64,000 nt of DNA from Paraburkholderia sp. Ac-20340. Lineage in GTDB: Bacteria > Pseudomonadota > Gammaproteobacteria > Burkholderiales > Burkholderiaceae. Made by a program: the position numbers and the translations under genes. The stretch covers positions 1 to 64,000 of the forward strand of contig NZ_JAAGPR010000004.1 of assembly GCF_017104965.1 (NCBI RefSeq), written 5' to 3'. Of the stretch, positions 24,934 through 33,489 are shown piece by piece; position 1 is the stretch's first letter; each line of letters begins with the position of its first letter. Below the pieces are notes generated by a model, which was given only the letters and a program-made list of their open reading frames with translations, was not told where the DNA came from and did no database searches.

Positions 24934-26370
24934 ATGTTTTCGACGATCTACTTTGCCGCTTCTTCCGTTCTCGCCTGTGCCGGCACGCCCGCCGGACTCG
25001 CCGCCAAAGTATTCGACGGCAACTTTCCCGATGCGATGCGCGACGCAGCGCGGCTCGCCGATTTCGACGATCCCGCTCATCAGCCGGGCTACGCGGCGCT
25101 GCAATTGCGCGGCGATCTCGAACTCGCGCTGGGCCGCCACGAAGACGCCGAGGAAACCTATCGGCGCGCACACAAGGCGGCGCGCGATTCGCGCGACATG
25201 ATGCGCGTGGTGTCGTGCCGCAACACCGGCTGGCAAGCGCTGTTCCGCAATCAGTTCAGCGTTGCGCTGACCTGCTTCAAGCGCGTGAGCGAAGACAAGG
25301 CCGCCACCCTGCTCCAGCAGCTCGATGCGCACGTGGGCACGACGCTCGTGCTGTTCCATCTCGGCTGCGTGCAGGCCGCGTGGGATCGCCTGAGCGGATT
25401 CTCGGCGCTCGCGCTCGCAGCCCAGGACAAGCGCTGGTCGGCGCTGGCCGCCGCGCTCTATCGCGACATGCGTGCGCAGCATCGCCTGCATTGCAGCGAA
25501 GCGCTGGCCGACCATATCTACTGGCGCTCCGTGAACGCCGATGCCGGCGCGCGTCATGTGGCGCTCGAAGCCGTCTCGCCGCCGTCCGTCGCGCTGCCGC
25601 TGCTCGGCGCGCGTGCGCACTATCTGGAGCGTCTCGATGCATTGGCGAATGGCGATCACGTCGCGGCCGAAGCGCTGCGCGAATACGCCAACCAGATCCG
25701 CCGCATGGGCCTGCACGACTATTACCGCAGTTTGTGCCTGGAGATCGCCATGGCCGCGCTCGCCACGCAGGCAAGCGGTATCGCCGAAGCCATGCTCGAA
25801 GTGTCGGGCGCAGCGGCGCTGCAAGGCAGTCAACATACCCGCTGGTATCTGGATTTCCTCTACTGCCGCGCGAAGATCATGCAGCAGCAAATGCGCACCC
25901 AGGAATTCGCGCAACTCTATGGCCGCTACGCGCTCGCATCGATCCAGCACGTGCGCGCCGACAACGTGCTGATGCCCGTGGTTTCCAGCACGGCGCAGGT
26001 TCCCTCCGACATGCCGCCGCGCAGCGACGACGTGAGCGCGCGTCTGCCCGCGAAGTATCGCCGTGCGTATCGCTATCTGATGGACAACCTCGACCAGAAG
26101 GATTTGTCGGTGCGCGAAGTGGCTTCGCAGGTGGGCGTGACCGAGCGCGCGATGCAGGCGGCGTTTCGTCTTCATCTCGGCATATCGCCGAGCGAATTGA
26201 TTCGCCGTCAGCGTATGGAGCGCATTCGCGACGAGTTGCTCGACGACGGCGCGCCCACGACGCGCGTGCTGGATGTCGCGCGCAAATGGGGCGTGCAGCA
26301 TCGCTCGACGCTCATCAACGGCTATCGGCGCACCTTTCAGGAAGCGCCCTCGCAAACGCTCGCGCGCTGA
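24934..26370 (+). CDS. hrpB: HrpB/HrpX-type AraC-family activator of the T3SS regulon
   Basis: This 478-aa protein equals the length of Ralstonia HrpB. The long N-terminal part is TPR-like and Ala-rich (e.g. GDLELALGRHEDAEETYRRA). The C-terminal ~90 residues are an AraC double helix-turn-helix (YLMDNLDQKDLSVREVASQV, then LHLGISPSELIRRQRMERIR and the RSTLINGYRRTF second helix). HrpB/HrpX proteins activate PIP/hrpII boxes; two perfect boxes lie within 9 kb. AGGAG stands seven bases before the ATG. Confidence 0.92.
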   Translation: MFSTIYFAASSVLACAGTPAGLAAKVFDGNFPDAMRDAARLADFDDPAHQPGYAALQLRGDLELALGRHEDAEETYRRAHKAARDSRDMMRVVSCRNTGWQALFRNQFSVALTCFKRVSEDKAATLLQQLDAHVGTTLVLFHLGCVQAAWDRLSGFSALALAAQDKRWSALAAALYRDMRAQHRLHCSEALADHIYWRSVNADAGARHVALEAVSPPSVALPLLGARAHYLERLDALANGDHVAAEALREYANQIRRMGLHDYYRSLCLEIAMAALATQASGIAEAMLEVSGAAALQGSQHTRWYLDFLYCRAKIMQQQMRTQEFAQLYGRYALASIQHVRADNVLMPVVSSTAQVPSDMPPRSDDVSARLPAKYRRAYRYLMDNLDQKDLSVREVASQVGVTERAMQAAFRLHLGISPSELIRRQRMERIRDELLDDGAPTTRVLDVARKWGVQHRSTLINGYRRTFQEAPSQTLAR

Positions 26371-26471
26371 AGCGCCCCGCCATGCCTCTCGTCGCGGTGG
26401 CGTGCGCCGCCGCGACGCTTGCCCTGCCTGCCTCGTTCGCCTCCATTCGCGCGCTTCACGCGCCTGACCTC

Positions 26472-26933
26472 ATGAAACCGACGCTTTCACTCATGCTCGC
26501 GGCCGCCTTGTGGCCGGCGAGCACGCTCGCCGCCAGCGACTGTTTTATCGACGCCGCCGCCTATCAACACGTGAGCCCGGTCGTGCTGCGCGCGATCGCG
26601 TGGCAGGAATCGCACGCGCGAGCCGACGCCCTGCACCGCAACAGCAACGGCACCGTCGATTACGGCATCATGCAAATCAATTCGATTCATCTGCCGGCGC
26701 TTTCGCGCTATGGCCTTTCCGCGCGCGACCTCATGAAGCCCTGCTCGAGCGTCTATATCGCCGCGTGGTATCTGCACAGCATGATGAACAAATACGGCAA
26801 TACATGGCAGGCCGTGGGCGCCTATCACTCGCAATCGCCCGCCGAGCGCGATCGCTATGCGCATGCCATCGCCGCCATCGTCGATCAGTTGCAAACCCTT
26901 CAAGCCGACGATGACGTGTCGATGCCGCGATGA
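26472..26933 (+). CDS. Lytic transglycosylase (IagB/HpaH type)
   Basis: This is a 153-aa exported peptidoglycan lyase. A signal peptide ends near TLAAS. The SLT domain has the catalytic Glu in AIAWQESHARADAL, then YGIMQINSIHLPAL and the NVYIAAWYL-like segment VYIAAWYLHSMM. Such enzymes open the cell wall for T3SS (HpaH, IagB) or T4b pili (R64 PilT). Lying 100 bp after hrpB, it probably serves the T3SS but could serve the pilus. An in-frame ATG at 26382 would add 30 hydrophobic residues; neither start has a clear ribosome site. Confidence 0.88.
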   Translation: MKPTLSLMLAAALWPASTLAASDCFIDAAAYQHVSPVVLRAIAWQESHARADALHRNSNGTVDYGIMQINSIHLPALSRYGLSARDLMKPCSSVYIAAWYLHSMMNKYGNTWQAVGAYHSQSPAERDRYAHAIAAIVDQLQTLQADDDVSMPR

Positions 26934-26950
26934 TCACGGCACACAATAAA

Positions 26951-26978
26951 AAAACCGCTGCGCGAACACAGCGGTTTT
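26951..26978. terminator. Bidirectional Rho-independent terminator
   Basis: The arms AAAACCGCTG and CAGCGGTTTT pair perfectly around an 8-base loop, flanked by A-rich and T-rich runs. It lies between the convergent transglycosylase gene and the 131-aa pilin-like gene. Confidence 0.9.
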
Positions 26979-27026
26979 GCCGTTTTAAAGCGCCGCAAGC
27001 GGCGCTCATGCATTGCACAGGATACC

Positions 27027-27422
27027 TTATTGTCCCTTGGCGGCGGCCGTGACGTTCTTCGCACCATCGGTAACGAGCTGCGCCATGCGTTTGACCTGCT
27101 CCTGCTGCGCGTTGATCTGCGCCATCTGCATTTGCATCATCATGTTTTCCTGCGCCATCTGGCGGCTGAAATGCAGGTTCGCTGCGTTATCCGCCTTGGT
27201 GGACGCCAGCGACTGCGCCATCATCGCGTTCTGGCCGAGCGACTGACGGCCCATGCGCGGCGCGCGACCGCCGCCGCCTCGGGGCAGCTCGCCCAGACCG
27301 CCCAGGTGCTCGGTGCTGCGTGCGGTTGTGCGCCGCGGCGAGGGTTCCGCAGCCGGTGCCGCGGAATCGGGAAGAGCATGCGTTTGAGTGTGCGAAGTAA
27401 CGCTGGAAATTCCATCAGCCAT
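27027..27422 (-). CDS. Second Hrp-pilin-like protein with long N-terminal extension
   Basis: This is a 131-aa protein in two parts. The first ~70 residues are Pro/Gly/Arg/Thr-rich and disordered-looking. The rest is a Met/Gln-rich helix (MAQENMMMQMQMAQINAQQE) ending GAKNVTAAAKGQ. That end matches the 68-aa pilin-like protein at 6415-6621 (GAKNISDAAKGQ) and the helix composition is alike. TAGGAG lies seven bases before the ATG. It may be a pilus-tip, alternative or early-secreted subunit of the Hrp pilus. I know no named family for the full-length form. Confidence 0.65.
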   Translation of the reverse strand: MADGISSVTSHTQTHALPDSAAPAAEPSPRRTTARSTEHLGGLGELPRGGGGRAPRMGRQSLGQNAMMAQSLASTKADNAANLHFSRQMAQENMMMQMQMAQINAQQEQVKRMAQLVTDGAKNVTAAAKGQ

Positions 27423-27743
27423 AGCCGACTCCTAAAGACAGTTTGAACGGGCGCCAGCCGACGCGCCTGTCTGGAAGACGCGAAACATGAGCGCATGTCG
27501 GCTCGCAAGCTGGAGCCGCACACCCACCTTAGCGACGGGCGGCCTACGCAGACCCGCAACATGCGTCGCGATGGCGTAAAAGGCGAAGCGCCGCAAGCGC
27601 TTGCCTTATTGCCCATGTCATTTCTCGGCAGACGGCAATTCAGCGAGGCTTCGTGCTTTGCAACCGCGCTTCGCACGAGTCACAGGAGCGTCATCGACGA
27701 AACCGATAGTGGCCAGCGTCTTTTCCAACGTCGCGAGCCTCGC
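27423..27743. promoter_or_regulatory. Divergent intergenic region, pilin-like gene and large effector
   Basis: This 321-bp stretch has no convincing gene. It carries the PIP box for the rightward effector gene (27650-27673); no second box was seen facing left. Confidence 0.5.
27650..27673 (+). promoter_or_regulatory. Perfect PIP/hrpII box (HrpB-type activator site)
   Basis: TTCG at 27650-27653 and TTCG at 27670-27673 are separated by exactly 16 bases, as in the Ralstonia hrpII and Xanthomonas PIP consensus. A GATAGT (27705-27710), one base off the YANNNT -10 consensus, follows 31 bases downstream, the expected distance. The start of the effector gene is 34 bases further on. Confidence 0.8.
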
Positions 27744-30700
27744 ATGAACACCACGATCCCGTCGACATACAACGCGTCCGCCGCGCAGGCACAGCCGTCT
27801 GTGGCGCCCGCCGCTACCGGGGCTGCAACCGCACCCGCGGCAGCGGCAACGCCAGCGGCGGCCCCCGCGCCCGCTCAACCGGCGGGACTGCTCGCGGGAC
27901 TCAAACCGCGCCTGCACGCCACGCACCGCCCCGCCGAACTCACGCTCGCCTCGCTCGTCAAGATCGGCACGAAGGGCAAGCCCGTGCTGCCGTCGCATAC
28001 CGTCGGCGTGCGCAAGGCGGTGACGGTCCCCGAAGCCGTTGTCGGCGATCACGACACCGCCACCGATATCGCATTCCCCACCCGCCGCAAGACGCCCGTG
28101 CCGATCGAATCGATGAACAAGGCGCTGGCGGGTTTCAGCCCGCAACGCGGCAACGGCCCGCGCGTGGCGAGCGCTCGCGTGGAGCACGACGCGCCCGGCG
28201 AAAACGCTGCAAGCATCGGGACATCGATCCGTTTCTTTCCCCGCGCGGATCACACCAGCCTCGACAGGCTGATGAACCAGATCGACGGCGCACTGGTGCG
28301 TGCGGCAGATTCGGAGTTTCGCGAAGTGCGGATGTTACGTCGCCCAGTCATCCTGAGCGCGCTGGAAACGGCGTCGGGCGGGAACATCAAGCTGGCCGCA
28401 ATGATCTTCGAGCGGCTGCAATCGGGCCTGCACTTCGACACCGGCGCGAGGGCCGCGCCGCAGCTACATACGCAGCTTCAAGCGCAGCCTCAAACACAAC
28501 CACAAGCGCAACCCCAGACGGCCGCGGCTCCTGTCCTGCATCCCGACTTCCAGGCGGCAATCGACGAACTCGAGCGCTTCAATCCGTCGCCCGAGAGCAC
28601 CAGACTACGCGTCGTGCCGCCCGACTCCGGCGACGTCCCGCCTGCGCCCGGCGGCCTCCAGGCACGCCACATCGAAGCGCGTGCGTGGCACGTCGCCCAG
28701 GAGCTGGCCATGACGCCTGGCGGCTTCGAGAGCCTGCGCGAGATCGCGGGCGCAAGTTGGCCCGCCACCGGCGAGGCGCGCTTTGCGCCGCGCGCGTGGC
28801 TGCAGGCGGCAGCGCTATTGGCGGGAATGAACGATGGCGCACCGCTCGACGCCAGTCCGCAAAACGTCGATGCAACCGCGCGGGACATTCTGGCCGGCTC
28901 CGAGCCCGCGCGCCATGACGGCGCCGCGTTGACGCAACGGCATCTCGCTTCGATCGCACTGGCCGCCACGAAGCTGATGAGCGCGCCGGATACCCGCGAT
29001 ATCACGACGTCCGAATTCGGCTCGCTGCTGGCCGCGCGCCAGGGCTTTTTCACCGATGGCCCAGGCACGCCGCTCGCCGCGACCCGCAACCGCCTCGAAC
29101 GCTTCCTGAATCACACGGTCCCACGCGCCACCTCGGATCGCCCCGCCCACCTCGCGGAAGGCGACAGCGCGGTGCCGGTGGCCGCGCAGCGCGGCCTCAA
29201 TCGCGAGTGGTACAAGTCGCTCGGGCGGCCGTTCGGTTTCAACAAGAGTCCGCTTGCGGCGATGCAAGGCGGCATTCAGGGCACTGGGCTCGGCTCCTGG
29301 GACTCGGACCAGAAAAAGCTCAACAAGGCGGTCTGCGATGCGCTGCGCGAGCTGAACGCCCTGCGCGAACAGGGCAATCGCAACGCCATGCCGGGCCGCG
29401 CCGTGCTCGTCAAGGACAGCAGCATCTGCGCCGACGTGGTCAGCCGCGCGCTGCTACAGGTGCTGGCGGAGCTGCCTGAGGAGAACGCGGCCTCGACATT
29501 CGAAGCGCCGCTTGCCGACGATGTAATCGACGCCGTCGCGCAGCGCGCGCTCGCCAACATCGAAGTGCCCGACGATCTCTCGCAGCTCGGCTTTCGCGAA
29601 GCGCGCAAAATGAAGGCGCTGCAGGGATTGCGCACGCGCCTCGCGCCCGCGCAGGGCGGCGGCAACGTCGACGACATGCGCCGTGCGATCCGCAAATATC
29701 TGCCGGGCAAGGCGGGCGTGGTGAACGCGAAGGTGCTCCAGAACTGGCGTCAGCGCTATGCCGCGCCGACCGCTTCCGGCGCGCCTTCGACGGCCCTCGA
29801 CAATGCATTCGATGCCATCGATCGCATCGCGCTCGGCAAGGCGATCAAGCCCGAAGGCGCCACCAGCGACGATTACAAAAAAATGGGCGAGCGCATCATC
29901 GCCAATCTCGAAGGCAGCGGCAAGGCAATCGTGACCGAAGGCGGCACGGTCGGACTGAGCACGCGCGGCGTGAGCGCGACAGCGGCCTCGTTCACGCTGA
30001 TCGCGCCGCGCCTGAATCTGCAGGCTTCGCGCGGACGGCAAGCGGTGCTCGAATACAGCCGCTCGACGCCGGCCTACAAGATCAGCTTCGGCACGCAAAA
30101 GCGCCTGCACACGAGCGCCGGCGGCGGCATGCAGATCGGCCACGATGTCGGTCCCGTGCGCGTGGCGGGCAACATCGAAGCCGCGCATGCATGGGACGAT
30201 ACCGAACAGTGCACGGTCGACCTCAGCATCGCGCGCCGCCTGCTCACCGGCGAAGACGCCTACGACGACAAAGAAGCCAAAAACCAGCTCAAGCAGGTCA
30301 ACGCATTTCTGTTCGATCACGCCGGACGCGGACGCAGCGGCGACGATCTCTGGGGCGATCTGGGGCGCAGATTTCTGAACAACGACGACTTCTCGGTCTC
30401 CTGGAACAACCAGACGGGATCGGTGCGCCAGCACGGCGAATCGGCCGCTTTCCGGCCTGGCGTCAAAGTGGGCGCGGGCAAGGTATCGGCGCGCGTGAAC
30501 GCCAACCTCGGCGTCTCGCACGACCGCGTCTACAAGGCCACGCTCGACGCGCAGGACGAGACCGGTCACACACGCATCGAATCGCATCGTTTCGGGCGCG
30601 GCAATCGCGCAGCCATGCAGGCGGGCGCGAACTTCAGCATCAGCGACAAGGTCGAGAAAACCGGCGCGCCCGGCGCGGATCCCACCGATATCGCCAGCGT

Positions 30701-31352
30701 TTCCGTGTTTGCGCCGAATGCGCTGTCGCTGGAACTGCCGCTCTACGACGGCTTTCATCAGGCGAAGGCCACGCTCGTGCGCGAGGGCGGCAAGCTCCAG
30801 GCGCGCGTATCGACCGCCGACACCGAATTCTCCAGTTTCAACGATTACAAAAAGGCCCTGAGCGAAGATCCGGCGTGGCAGCTCGCGTTCGGTGTAGAGC
30901 CCGGCCAGCCGATGCCGGAACCGGGTCAGATAAAGGCGGCAATGAGCAAGGGCCGCGATGAGATCAACCATTATCTATCCGCTCTCGCGGCCAACGATGT
31001 GCAGAACCTGCGCTTTATCGCGCGGCGGCGGTTGCGCACTGAAGCGGCGCGCCGCGTCGATGGGCTCGACGACCAGATCGCCATGCTGAAGTCGCGCAAC
31101 CGCGGCGACGAACGCGGCAAGATCGACGAACTGGTCCGGCAACGCGACGACCTGCTGCACAGCGCCAACGCCTGGCTACCGACCGAACTGTTGACCGTAC
31201 AGGCCAATGACCGGCATCTGGCGGTGGGCTTGCGCGTGGGCGTGCAGTTGACGACGACGAAAAGCGCCCGCGGCGAGCGCGAAGTCGCGGCGCTCAAGGT
31301 CAAGCCGAAAAACACGGACGCGCTCGACAGGGTATGGCCGACACGCGCGTGA
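27744..31352 (+). CDS. Large candidate T3SS effector (1202 aa)
   Basis: This is a 1202-aa protein directly downstream of a PIP box. The first ~50 residues are Ser/Thr/Ala/Pro/Gln-rich without charged clusters, as expected of a T3SS export signal. A disordered Gln/Pro tract around residues 245-260 precedes helical domains. From about residue 730 the protein changes to alternating polar/hydrophobic, strand-like sequence (STRGVSATAASFTLIAP; VKVGAGKVSARVNANLGVS). A charged helical tail follows. This plan of a helical front and β-rich back recalls large AvrE-type channel effectors, but I see no decisive motif, so no family is claimed. Confidence 0.6.
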   Translation: MNTTIPSTYNASAAQAQPSVAPAATGAATAPAAAATPAAAPAPAQPAGLLAGLKPRLHATHRPAELTLASLVKIGTKGKPVLPSHTVGVRKAVTVPEAVVGDHDTATDIAFPTRRKTPVPIESMNKALAGFSPQRGNGPRVASARVEHDAPGENAASIGTSIRFFPRADHTSLDRLMNQIDGALVRAADSEFREVRMLRRPVILSALETASGGNIKLAAMIFERLQSGLHFDTGARAAPQLHTQLQAQPQTQPQAQPQTAAAPVLHPDFQAAIDELERFNPSPESTRLRVVPPDSGDVPPAPGGLQARHIEARAWHVAQELAMTPGGFESLREIAGASWPATGEARFAPRAWLQAAALLAGMNDGAPLDASPQNVDATARDILAGSEPARHDGAALTQRHLASIALAATKLMSAPDTRDITTSEFGSLLAARQGFFTDGPGTPLAATRNRLERFLNHTVPRATSDRPAHLAEGDSAVPVAAQRGLNREWYKSLGRPFGFNKSPLAAMQGGIQGTGLGSWDSDQKKLNKAVCDALRELNALREQGNRNAMPGRAVLVKDSSICADVVSRALLQVLAELPEENAASTFEAPLADDVIDAVAQRALANIEVPDDLSQLGFREARKMKALQGLRTRLAPAQGGGNVDDMRRAIRKYLPGKAGVVNAKVLQNWRQRYAAPTASGAPSTALDNAFDAIDRIALGKAIKPEGATSDDYKKMGERIIANLEGSGKAIVTEGGTVGLSTRGVSATAASFTLIAPRLNLQASRGRQAVLEYSRSTPAYKISFGTQKRLHTSAGGGMQIGHDVGPVRVAGNIEAAHAWDDTEQCTVDLSIARRLLTGEDAYDDKEAKNQLKQVNAFLFDHAGRGRSGDDLWGDLGRRFLNNDDFSVSWNNQTGSVRQHGESAAFRPGVKVGAGKVSARVNANLGVSHDRVYKATLDAQDETGHTRIESHRFGRGNRAAMQAGANFSISDKVEKTGAPGADPTDIASVSVFAPNALSLELPLYDGFHQAKATLVREGGKLQARVSTADTEFSSFNDYKKALSEDPAWQLAFGVEPGQPMPEPGQIKAAMSKGRDEINHYLSALAANDVQNLRFIARRRLRTEAARRVDGLDDQIAMLKSRNRGDERGKIDELVRQRDDLLHSANAWLPTELLTVQANDRHLAVGLRVGVQLTTTKSARGEREVAALKVKPKNTDALDRVWPTRA

Positions 31353-31396
31353 CACGCCGCCACGACCGGCCGCTAGCGTTTCATCGCCTGCGCGGT

Positions 31397-33097
31397 TCAG
31401 GAGCGGGACCCGGACGCCGCCGGCGTACGCTCCGGGTCACGCTCGATTTCCGGCTGCGAGCCGCCCGCTACACGGTTGAGATTGCCCATGGGTATCGCTG
31501 CCCGCGCGCCGCGCTCGAGATCGCCTTCGCGGCGGCGCTCGCGGGTTGCCGTGCTCATTGCGAACGGCAGACATCCCGCGATAATCAGCAGCGCGCCAAG
31601 GGCGTTTTCCGTGCTGAGAATGCTGCTCGAAGGCGCCCTGCCGTTGCTGCGATCGCCACGCTCCAGGAAATGATTCACCACGGCCGAGGCTGCATACAAC
31701 GCAAGAAACAGGCTCAACCGCGCGGTTTGCGCGCCTGCCGCCTTGTCCACATATTGCTTCCAGCCGCCCTGCACCGACGTATCCATCTTCCCCCAGGTCA
31801 GCCGAAGGTCCCGGATCTCCTTCGCGGCGTCGAGCGTCACGCCATGCCGGGCGACTTCCGCCGCGGCGCGCGCGCCCATGGCGGCCAGCCCTTCGCCTCC
31901 CGCATTGGCGAGCGTATAACCCGAAAGCTCGCCGATACCTTGACTCAACTTGAGCGAATGGTCCCTCAGACCATCGACGAATCCCGCACCCGACAGATTC
32001 GCAGCGCCTTGTGCAACGTTCACCGCTTCCTGATTCAGGAAGTAGCCCGCGCTGTCGGCCAGTTGCGCCCGCACCGGCCGCTTGTAGTCGTCGTCATGGT
32101 TGCCTTTGAGCGGATAGAGCAGATTCACAACATCGCGCGACAGATAGGCATACGACTTGACGGCCGATGGAAGCAGCGTCGAGAGCAGTCCGAACGCGCC
32201 ATGCCCGTCTTGCCCACGGCCAGTAGCGCCTGCGGTGATCGCCGTGCCAAGCAGCAGCGCGATCTGTGCGACGTGGCCCGCGTTAGTGATTTTCGTGGCG
32301 CTTCCCTGATGATATTTGTGCACCATGGCCATGCCGTTAGCCATCACCGCGCCTGAAAAGAGCAGGCTTACCAGCAGACCCCGTACTTCCGGCGATAACT
32401 CCGCGGAAACCGCCACGGCTTCGGTCGCGCTCGCGAGCGCTTCACGCAGCGCGGTGGCGCCGCCCGTGGCCAGCAATTCGTGAGTAAAGGCATTCGCGAT
32501 ATTGGCGCCCCAGCCTTTGATGGGGTGGCTGGCGCCGTATGGACGCGTGCCCAGCGTGTGCGCTTGTGCCGTAAGGTTGCGGGCAATTTCGAGGCCGTAG
32601 CCCACCGGATCGTCCCTGACCTGCTGAAGGTTGAGCAGCGTGGCGCGGCCCAACAGCGACGCCTGCTGGCTAACTGCGGCGCCGATCCGGTTCAATCGCG
32701 ACGGTTGCGCAGTCTGCGCGCCCGTGGGCGGGGCAATCGATCCGAGGTGGCCGCCTTCCAGCGGGGCTGCGCTCCCGTTCGGGCGCGGCGGCGGCGTCTC
32801 GATCGATTGCCTCGGCGAATCCTGTCCGCCGATCGATCCTTCGTAGTCCGTTGAATTCGAGCTCGGCAGCGGTACGGTGCGCGGATTGGCTGTGGTGTCG
32901 CCGCCGGGCGGCACGACGTTGCTCGACACGCTGGCTCTGCGCTCCCGGATCGATGCCAGATCGCCGAGCGCACCTTGCTGAACGCTGTTGCGACGTGACG
33001 GTGGACTCGTCGGCACTGACGTGCTGCCTTGCCCCGCGTCCGGGCCGGGTAGCGCCGCTGTCGAGATCCGTGGACTGTTTTCGATCGAGCTAACCAT
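31397..33097 (-). CDS. Candidate T3SS effector or translocator with hydrophobic segments (566 aa)
   Basis: This is a 566-aa protein under a minus-strand PIP box 95 bp upstream. The N-terminal ~130 residues are Ser/Pro/Thr/Gly-rich and disordered, a common T3SS export region. The remainder is helical, with hydrophobic stretches such as GLLVSLLFSGAVMANGMAMV, AQIALLLGTAITAGATG, LSLFLALYAASAVVNHFL and ALGALLIIAGCLPFAM. The C-terminal ~50 residues are charged. There is no Sec signal. A membrane-inserting effector or translocon-like protein fits; HrpF/PopF similarity was not evident. GGAG lies seven bases before the ATG. Confidence 0.6.
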   Translation of the reverse strand: MVSSIENSPRISTAALPGPDAGQGSTSVPTSPPSRRNSVQQGALGDLASIRERRASVSSNVVPPGGDTTANPRTVPLPSSNSTDYEGSIGGQDSPRQSIETPPPRPNGSAAPLEGGHLGSIAPPTGAQTAQPSRLNRIGAAVSQQASLLGRATLLNLQQVRDDPVGYGLEIARNLTAQAHTLGTRPYGASHPIKGWGANIANAFTHELLATGGATALREALASATEAVAVSAELSPEVRGLLVSLLFSGAVMANGMAMVHKYHQGSATKITNAGHVAQIALLLGTAITAGATGRGQDGHGAFGLLSTLLPSAVKSYAYLSRDVVNLLYPLKGNHDDDYKRPVRAQLADSAGYFLNQEAVNVAQGAANLSGAGFVDGLRDHSLKLSQGIGELSGYTLANAGGEGLAAMGARAAAEVARHGVTLDAAKEIRDLRLTWGKMDTSVQGGWKQYVDKAAGAQTARLSLFLALYAASAVVNHFLERGDRSNGRAPSSSILSTENALGALLIIAGCLPFAMSTATRERRREGDLERGARAAIPMGNLNRVAGGSQPEIERDPERTPAASGSRS

Positions 33098-33489
33098 TGT
33101 TTTTCTCCGTTCGTGAAGGGATCGTCGAATGCGGCTAAAACCGCGTCAATGTGATCCTCGGAGATGTCACCCTTCATCGCGAACACGGAGGCGAACTTAT
33201 GTGCGCTCAGGCGAAGCGGTCAGCCATTCGTCCTATTCGAGTTAGTGGCAAGTCAAACGACGGTGACTGGTTGTTGAATAGCACTATCTTCGGTGGACTG
33301 CGGCTAGCTCGCGGGTTGCGGCGCCTGCGCTTGCGCCGCGACTACCCCAGTCGTCACTTATGGGCCGACGGGCGAGCGCTGCTGCAACTGCAGCCGTATT
33401 TCTCCGTCCCACCGGGCGTCAACTCGCCGTGCGTCATGTAAATCCTGGCTGGAAGATAAATCCTTTCACCATCCCGCTAACAAGATTTC
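33098..33489. promoter_or_regulatory. Intergenic control region with leftward PIP box
   Basis: This 392-bp stretch separates the 566-aa effector gene (start) from the nuclease-like gene (end). It contains the PIP box at 33192-33215. No credible coding sequence was seen, and in particular no obvious immunity gene for the nuclease. Confidence 0.5.
33192..33215 (-). promoter_or_regulatory. Perfect PIP/hrpII box on the minus strand
   Basis: On the plus strand the site reads CGAA (33192-33195), 16 bases, CGAA (33212-33215), that is TTCG-N16-TTCG towards the 566-aa candidate effector. No clear -10 was assigned. Confidence 0.75.

Noticed and set aside
33151..33441. 96-codon plus-strand frame that could be an immunity gene for the nuclease.
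   Set aside because: It is Arg/Leu-rich with no family pattern, overlaps the PIP box and lacks a credible ribosome site.
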